Shown: positions 30,552-33,181 of the stretch, in pieces | Layout of the letters: each line of letters begins with the position of its first letter | Numbering within the stretch: position 1 is the first letter of the stretch | Source: Fidelibacterota bacterium | Lineage (GTDB): Bacteria; Fidelibacterota; UBA8477; JABMPR01 | Assembly: GCA_021736185.1 (NCBI GenBank) | Contig: JAIPGJ010000018.1 | Span: 1 to 33,181 of the forward strand | Reading direction: 5' to 3' | DNA length: 33,181 nucleotides | Notes under the pieces: model-generated | Databases searched by the model: none | What the model saw: the letters and a program-made list of their open reading frames with translations, nothing else | What the model was told of the DNA's origin: nothing | Position numbers and translations under genes: made by a program

Positions 30552-31684
30552 AGAGTAAAAAGGACATACAATTCAAACTGACACGCACTGATCCATCAGG
30601 TGCTCGCCGCGGTCATTTTTTTACCGAGCATGGCAAGGTTGAGACCCCCACGTTTATGCCTGTGGGAACCGCTGGCTTCATCCGCTCCACACCCATGCGT
30701 GATGTGGCTGAATCAGGGGCACAAGTCGTGCTGGCCAATACCTATCACCTTTCCCTGGGAGAAAGACTTCAAACGGTGAAGCGGGCAGGCGGTTTGCATC
30801 GCTTTATGGGTTGGGAGGGGACTATCCTGACTGATTCCGGTGGCTTTCAGGTGTTCTCAATGGAAGGGAGTGAGATTAGCGAGAAGGGTGTCACTTTCCA
30901 ATTTGAGGAAGATGGAGAGAAGTTGTTCCTGGGACCAGAAGAGTCCATGGCCATCCAACGGGATCTTGGTTCTGATATTGTCATGGCTTTTGATGAATGT
31001 GTTGATTACCAAGCCCCCCAGGAATATGTCCAGAAATCAGTTGAACGAACCACACGCTGGGCCGAGAGAAGTCGTGAGTATCCGCTCCTGGACCACCAAT
31101 TCATGTTTGGGATTGTCCAGGGAGGCATTTATCAGTCATTAAGGCGACAAAGCGCCACAGAAATAACCAATATTCCTTTTGATGGCTTTGCCATTGGAGG
31201 TGTCAGTGTTGGAGAGGGTCTTAAATTACTTAAGGAGGTCGTGGGATATACTACGCCCTTATTGCCTCCCATGAAACCACGCTACCTGATGGGTGTGGGT
31301 TTGCCTGAGGATATCCTCGCATCGGTAGAGCGGGGGATTGATATGTTCGATTGCGTGATACCGACGCGTTACGCCAGGCAGGGAACCCTGTTTACCAGAA
31401 TGGGCAAGTTACGCATCATGGACAAGGCCTTCAGGAAGGATAAATATCCCCTGGATACGGCCTGTCGTTGCTATACCTGTCAGACCTACTCAAGGATGGT
31501 ATTGAGGTATATTTTCTTCACCAAGGATCCTCTGGCCGAAACCCTGGCAACCATTCACAATCTGACCTTCTACCAGGATCTCATGGCGGATATCCGTCGG
31601 GCAATCGAGAAGGGCAACTACGAGAATTTTCAACGCGATTGGCTCAACAGTTATTTTCGCAAGGATAGTCCGCGTAAAAAATAG
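30545..31684 (+). CDS. tgt: queuine/preQ1 tRNA-ribosyltransferase
   Basis: This enzyme exchanges guanine-34 of Asp, Asn, His and Tyr tRNAs for preQ1, an early step in queuosine formation. The 379-residue length is normal. LTDSGGFQVFSM (Asp97, base recognition and catalysis), GIVQGGIYQSLR (189-200), GFAIGGVSVGE (214-224) and FDCVIPTRYARQGT with the nucleophile Asp269 are in order. The zinc site has Cys307, Cys309 and Cys312 (CRCYTC) and His338 (TIHNL), complete. The ATG at 30545 overlaps the CpcT-like gene. The 162-residue linker protein follows after 92 nt. Confidence 0.97.
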   Translation: MVESKKDIQFKLTRTDPSGARRGHFFTEHGKVETPTFMPVGTAGFIRSTPMRDVAESGAQVVLANTYHLSLGERLQTVKRAGGLHRFMGWEGTILTDSGGFQVFSMEGSEISEKGVTFQFEEDGEKLFLGPEESMAIQRDLGSDIVMAFDECVDYQAPQEYVQKSVERTTRWAERSREYPLLDHQFMFGIVQGGIYQSLRRQSATEITNIPFDGFAIGGVSVGEGLKLLKEVVGYTTPLLPPMKPRYLMGVGLPEDILASVERGIDMFDCVIPTRYARQGTLFTRMGKLRIMDKAFRKDKYPLDTACRCYTCQTYSRMVLRYIFFTKDPLAETLATIHNLTFYQDLMADIRRAIEKGNYENFQRDWLNSYFRKDSPRKK

Positions 31685-31776
31685 GGACATCAGATTTCAC
31701 TGTATGAAAGGGAACTTGCTTTCACAGGGGTGGTCTTTTAAATTCCGATTCAATTTTTGTTAAAGCCGGAGGAATA

Positions 31777-32265
31777 ATGGGCGACATTGATTTTGCAAAT
31801 CCTGATAGCAGAAAGTCTTACCTGAAAGACAATCTTGGTCATCTCATGAATGGGATCGACTCAAATTATGGCCAGGTCCTCATGGATGAATTAATGCGCC
31901 GAATGGAAGCGACAGTAAGCGAATTTAATGAAGAAGTAAAAGCCATGTTGGATCAGCTGCAGGGCAAAAAACCTGTACCTCGGGACAATATCCTGGCCTC
32001 AAGTCCACGACCTGAGCCCAAGGCTCCTCCTGTAATAAATGCTTCCCCGGTTCCTCCAACCACAGATTTGAAACCGGCTCCCCCCATGGATAAACCTGCA
32101 GCGGCTCGGGAAAAACCCCAGTTCAGTGCTGATTTAGATGATTCTCTTGCAGACCTGGAAGAACCAGATTTTTCCGCACCGGTGAAGGAAGTGGAAATTG
32201 AAGTCGATCTTGATGACGAAGCACTTTCAGATTTCGAGAAAAAACTAAGATCCCTGAGTCGTTAA
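31777..32265 (+). CDS. small protein with helical head, Pro-rich linker and acidic tail
   Basis: A 162-residue protein of no family I know. Residues 1-65 are helical and contain SRKSYLKDNLGHLMNGIDSN and LMDELMRRMEATVSEFNEEV, like a coiled-coil or dimerisation head. Residues 66-110 are rich in Pro, Ala and Lys (PRPEPKAPPVINASPVPP). The rest is acidic (SADLDDSLADLEEP, VEIEVDLDDEALSDF) and ends with a short basic segment KKLRSLSR. There is no signal peptide or membrane helix. This layout resembles adaptor proteins with a flexible tether, but nothing specific can be said. GGAGG is 5 nt before the ATG. An excellent intrinsic terminator follows. It may be translated alone: the gap from tgt has no clear promoter. 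Confidence 0.7.
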   Translation: MGDIDFANPDSRKSYLKDNLGHLMNGIDSNYGQVLMDELMRRMEATVSEFNEEVKAMLDQLQGKKPVPRDNILASSPRPEPKAPPVINASPVPPTTDLKPAPPMDKPAAAREKPQFSADLDDSLADLEEPDFSAPVKEVEIEVDLDDEALSDFEKKLRSLSR

Positions 32266-32291
32266 AACTTTCGAGAAAATGATTTTCCATG

Positions 32292-32322
32292 AAGCGGCGA
32301 CAGAGATCGTCGCTTTTTTTTT
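32292..32322 (+). terminator. intrinsic terminator after the linker protein
   Basis: AAGCGGCGA (32292-32300) and TCGTCGCTT (32307-32315) pair over 9 bp with one G-T pair around CAGAGA, followed by a run of T to 32322. It lies 27 nt after the stop codon. Confidence 0.92.
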
Positions 32323-32462
32323 ATACGTTTATCCAGCGCAAAAGGGGATATTCCAAGGATCACTGCCAATCATCTCCAGCTCTCTGGAATTATGTTTTGC
32401 ACAAGATGGGAATGAGGTCAGATTTCTGGTTTGGAATCCGAAACTGGCGACAGCTCAGCGTT

Positions 32463-33181
32463 TTATTTGAAATGCAGGAGCTGAGGCTGGTGGTCTGAAG
32501 CTATGGTTCTCTCAATATGTTGAACAGGGCTTGATTCTAGAGCTTCAATGCCGGCGCCGATGAATATATAATCTATCCGCCGCACAGGCTTGTCTGCAGG
32601 GAAGGTGAGTGATGGTTCCAGATTTACTTCCTTAAGTCCATCTCTTAAAACATTCGTTATTCCCAGATAGTTCTCCGAATTATCCTCAAAATTAAAATCA
32701 CCGGCTAGAATTATACGATCATATTCTGGTAATGCATTGATAATACGGGCGACTTGCTCATGTTGCTCCTCCGCGCTTAAGCCCAAATGGGTGCCCATAA
32801 TGGTGATGGTATCTCCCAGCAGGTCAACGCGGCTTATGAACACACTCCGGCCCTCCAGGAGGTTATCCGCAGATAGATCAACGATATGAAAATCGACAAT
32901 GGGATATCTGGATAACAAGGCATTGCCGTATTGCCCACCATCATAATCAATGGATCGACCAAACAGGGCGTGAAGGCCCAGTAATTTTCCCAGACTATCT
33001 GCCTGTTGGACGGCAAAGGAGCGGGCTGTGCCTGCATCAACTTCGTTAAGAATCACGAAATCAGGATTGCCCGCCTGGATCACTCCGGCGGTACGCGGGA
33101 GATCAAGGATACGGTCTATACCGACACCATGCCAGATATTGTAGGTCATGATAGAGTAGCTTTCAGGGTTTGCCGAGCAGC
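32463..33181 (-). CDS. endonuclease/exonuclease/phosphatase family lipoprotein, 5' end cut by window
   Basis: The frame stays open to the right edge: upstream of the internal Met (33149) it reads CSANPESYSI, and a Cys here could be the lipidated Cys of a lipoprotein whose signal lies outside. The visible 239 residues carry the metal-dependent EEP landmarks: MTYNIWHGVG, LNEVDAG (Glu), GTHLGLS (His), LAGDFNF (Asp and Asn), RRIDYIF (Asp) and SDHQP (Asp and His). The family covers nucleases, phosphatases and sphingomyelinases, so the substrate is open; in this length class an outer-membrane phosphodiesterase is plausible. It is convergent with the linker-protein gene, with a terminator in between. 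Treating 33149 as the start would drop the beginning of the protein. Confidence 0.85.
   Translation of the reverse strand, partial: CSANPESYSIMTYNIWHGVGIDRILDLPRTAGVIQAGNPDFVILNEVDAGTARSFAVQQADSLGKLLGLHALFGRSIDYDGGQYGNALLSRYPIVDFHIVDLSADNLLEGRSVFISRVDLLGDTITIMGTHLGLSAEEQHEQVARIINALPEYDRIILAGDFNFEDNSENYLGITNVLRDGLKEVNLEPSLTFPADKPVRRIDYIFIGAGIEALESSPVQHIERTIASDHQPQLLHFK

Overview
The window is an ordinary-looking stretch of bacterial chromosome carrying core metabolism, cell-wall recycling and many envelope proteins of poorly known function. The protein families (PorD-like DUF4835, DUF5020, DUF4175 beside DUF4159, a periplasmic family usually mislabelled asparagine synthetase B) point to the Fibrobacteres-Chlorobi-Bacteroidetes group. 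Many genes have strong GGAGG-type ribosome binding sites, which Bacteroidota largely lack, and some promoters look sigma70-like. A non-Bacteroidota FCB lineage such as Neomarinimicrobiota (Marinimicrobia) is my best guess; this is inference. No phage, plasmid, integrase, transposase or CRISPR gene was seen.

Layout. 1-3438 (minus): carB (3' part cut by the window edge) and carA, overlapping. 3632-4607 (plus): a GNAT acetyltransferase and a cysteine-rich PF11756 protein. 4608-5101: no protein gene, but tRNA-Thr(CGT) and, beside it, a damaged tRNA-Thr-like copy broken up by GC-rich palindromes. 5102-12801 (plus): a tightly coupled five-gene run, DUF456 membrane protein, DUF4159 protein, a very long DUF4175 protein, a TPR protein and a secreted GATase-like protein. 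Three of its four junctions are overlaps and the fourth has a 3-nt gap. 12915-16693 (plus): two secreted proteins (one an RMDN-like TPR protein), an intrinsic terminator, then LD-carboxypeptidase, a YgjV-like membrane protein with a GNAT-like tail, and a DUF5020 outer-membrane protein. 16694-16911: a repeat-rich gap with a possible IS or MITE relic.

16912-18081 (minus) is an amidohydrolase that has lost most of its metal ligands. Then (plus) chorismate mutase, malate dehydrogenase with its own promoter and terminator, and a lipoprotein amidohydrolase. 20714-23385 (minus): YjbQ, a DUF1460 lipoprotein, a second GNAT and a PorD-like DUF4835 protein, divergent from a TPR sensor histidine kinase (23575-25758). 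25782-27378 (plus): an MpaA-like M14 peptidase and a glutamate-racemase-like protein. 27628-28326: a lipoprotein with seven VNG beta-solenoid repeats. 28550-31684 (plus): a class IV aminotransferase, a methyltransferase, a CpcT-like protein and tgt. 31777-32265: a proline-rich linker protein with a terminator. 32463-33181 (minus): an endonuclease/exonuclease/phosphatase-family protein cut at its 5' end by the window edge.

How it fits together. LdcA, the MpaA-like peptidase, the racemase-like protein and the DUF1460 amidase can together be read as a dispersed murein-peptide recycling set. The best candidate for an undescribed system is the 5102-12801 operon: the DUF4159 protein and the last gene product share an RDYxxxGGFL segment of a GATase-like fold, the second with a candidate Cys and the first without, on either side of a membrane-anchored coiled-coil protein and a TPR protein. 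Second choices are the apparent pseudoenzyme amidohydrolase and the palindrome-invaded tRNA copy.
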